Of a stretch of 64,000 nt of DNA, positions 62,142 through 64,000 are shown one piece after another; the first letter of the stretch is position 1; the number at the start of each line of letters is the position of its first letter. This stretch comes from Capsicum annuum (taxonomy: Eukaryota; Streptophyta; Magnoliopsida; Solanales; Solanaceae): positions 18,595,993 through 18,659,992 of the forward strand of contig NC_061121.1 of NCBI RefSeq assembly GCF_002878395.1, in the 5' to 3' direction. The position numbers and the translations under genes were made by a program. Below the pieces are notes generated by a model that saw only the letters and a program-made list of their open reading frames with translations, made no database searches and was not told the DNA's origin.

Positions 62142-62522
62142 ATAAACATCTTACCTAGTGCAGAAAAGTATGCATCATGAAGATATAGTTATACACTTGA
62201 ATAAATACATATTTATGCATAAATAGACTTCTTTCAAGTCCTTGTTCTATTTCATCAATTTTTTATGACTCTATTGAAATGGACCATATCATTAGATATC
62301 TAAGCTTTTACACGTGTATAACCGTAATAATTAGATATGGCCACTAATATTAGAGCAAGGAAGGGATTTGGATAACTTTCATATGAAAAACACAATCCCA
62401 TAATCTTGAGTATAAAAGAATTAAATACATTTCCTAAATGTCTCATAGCCTTCCTCTTATAAGTTTGATGTGCGACATACCCACAAATCGAACTATACTT
62501 AACACGACTTGTAGATACCAAG
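62142..62522 (-). other. E0 leader/gag start with decayed PBS
   Basis: The text around 62440-62520 (CTCATAGCCTTCCTCTTATAAG and so on) parallels the X leader at 31545-31655. The minus-strand TGGTATCTACAAG at 62508-62520 is a decayed initiator tRNA-Met PBS. The left part may belong to gag or to the A2 LTR; I cannot decide. Confidence 0.5.
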
Positions 62523-64000
62523 TGACCCTATTTTGTGGTCTGATTACAAGCTTTCTATAACCCTAACAAAGCTTTGTCCATGGCTAACACCCTAAGGAAA
62601 CCAAGGCATGAGGTGGCCCCCTAGCAGTACATCACAAGCATAGAAAAATTAAGTAATTTTTGGAAGCCAACCCATAAGAAGAAAAAGATCGATCAATAAT
62701 AGAATAATGAAATTTGGAAATTAAATTCATATTCAAAAAATACAACCCAATAATGGTAATAAGCCTCTATCTATAAAACATCCACTATGTCGGGACATGA
62801 CCCCGACTACGCTAAAGAAAATCAACAGTACAAAATGATAGAGTAGTTGAAAAGTATGAATACATTCCTTATGATGAAGGGCTCACTACTTCTCACTAGA
62901 TATCTCATAGAGAAATTAACAACCTAACACTGCACAGGATCACAAGAAAAGGCCTCTGAACCTATATCATGAAACAATGTAGCATTCAAGGACAATTAGT
63001 ATGATGAGTACTAGAATGCAATTCAAAGAAAGGGATAAAATATGCATTTACCAAAAAAGTCATAAAATAGTATCATTATCAATAATAATCATTAATGAAT
63101 GGGCGAGGGATATACAAACATGGTCATTTTAAAATTTACTCTTCAACTATGTAGCTTTCATTGAATATTAGATATCCATAGAATATATGGGTCTTGTTCG
63201 CCCCACCGAAGGAGCCCCAATCCATGTTAGTTGCATGGAATGAGGAATAGACAAAGTCACCAATAGACTATAACCTCCAAAAATAAAATAATTGCATACC
63301 ATCGCGTCTAACACGTACATATTATTCATAAACCCCCAACATTGGCAAACTTTTTTTCAGTATTGATCACAAAGACAATACCTTCTTGGTGAAGCCACAT
63401 AATTCCCATTAAATCCCAATTAAAGTTTTTTCACATACCATTAAAAATAGAGTATCTATTAATGCATTCCCAAATTTAATATTGTCATAACAAGACTTTC
63501 AAACCACCTATATATTTTTATACCATTTCCATTTAACCATTTAAATCTCCAAATTCCCATTGGAAAATCCAATGTAAATCATTTTTTCATTCATTCTATA
63601 CAATGTTTCAAAGGGCAAGCTAAACACATAAATTCCTTCTTAAAAATAAAATATATGAAATGGGTTGAGGTTCATACCTTTTACCATGTAAATCCATAAA
63701 CGATACAAAATTATATTAGCAGATTTCACTCTTTTGTATGACATAATTTGAATTTACAATCAACCATTTTTGTAATGTAGAAACTATTAGAAACAAGAGG
63801 AATCCAACAAAAATACTATTTAACCAAATTCCTAAATCCTAACTTTAAACAACCAATAAAACATTGGGTTGTCAGGTAAATATCACAATATGACAATAAC
63901 TAAGATATGGGAGTCTTCAACATGCCATTTTGATGGAAAGGATTTAAAAAGAGCTTGAATTTTAAGCTTTTGAAGTTGAAATTTGGGGAAGAACTATATT
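62523..64000 (-). repeat. E0 5' LTR (old chromovirus), runs off the window
   Basis: Starts TGACCCTATTTTG at the PBS and follows, with many changes, the order of landmarks in the X LTRs: the paragraph on CCTATATCATG near 62960 (as in ACCTACATTATAGGG), the CCATGTTAGTTGCATGG segment near 63220, and the late TTTGTAAAG-like part. It is the most diverged LTR in the window. No other feature is supported to the right edge. Confidence 0.6.

Overview
The window is a block of old, nested LTR retrotransposons from a flowering-plant genome; I see no host gene, tRNA, rRNA or CRISPR array. The plant assignment rests on primer-binding sites (PBS) complementary to plant initiator tRNA-Met and tRNA-Asp, on Ty3/gypsy polyproteins of the chromovirus (Tekay/Del-like) and Athila lineages, and on the high AT content. 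A Solanaceae source (pepper, tomato or potato type) is my inference from general resemblance of the proteins and LTRs, not something proven here. Every polyprotein is broken by stops, frameshifts or insertions.

I use these labels. RetA: plus-strand Athila-like element, 3' part only (1-3803). T1: plus-strand chromovirus, 3' part (3804-7307), interrupted by RetA. S1: chromovirus LTR, minus (7308-8012 and 10844-11174), interrupted by T1 and by solo LTR SL (8013-10838). A2: old minus-strand Athila element in pieces (11175-11994, 34350-36242, 39020-40411, 60164 to about 62141). T2: plus-strand chromovirus with both LTRs (11995-34344). X: minus-strand chromovirus (22117-33895) inside the 3' LTR of T2. 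Y: solo LTR (24334-26722) inside the 3' LTR of X. S2: solo LTR (36243-39019) inside A2. O: minus-strand Athila element (40412-60163) inside the gag of A2. I: minus-strand Athila element lacking RT, RNase H and integrase (48706-58398) inside the gag of O. E0: oldest chromovirus, minus, of which the leader and 5' LTR are seen (about 62142-64000).

The order is supported by 5-bp target-site duplications (TSDs): CATGG for T2, GGTGC for X, CTTAC for Y, ATCTT for SL, ACCAT for O, and 4-of-5 matches for I (ACCGT/CCCGT) and S2 (TTCTC/GTCTC). Coding sequences resume across each insertion. Inferred history: E0, then A2, then S1, T2, S2 and O into A2, then T1 and SL into S1, X into T2 and I into O, then RetA into T1 and Y into X. 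That gives five nested levels.

The elements are parasites of one another and do not form a pathway. The points most worth a second look are: a short palindromic repeat module upstream of the core promoter in LTRs of two unrelated lineages and also inside element I; the pol-less element I with a separate downstream ORF and a promoter-like region ahead of it; an unrecognised ORF in RetA; and decay dominated by TAG codons at expected Gln positions.
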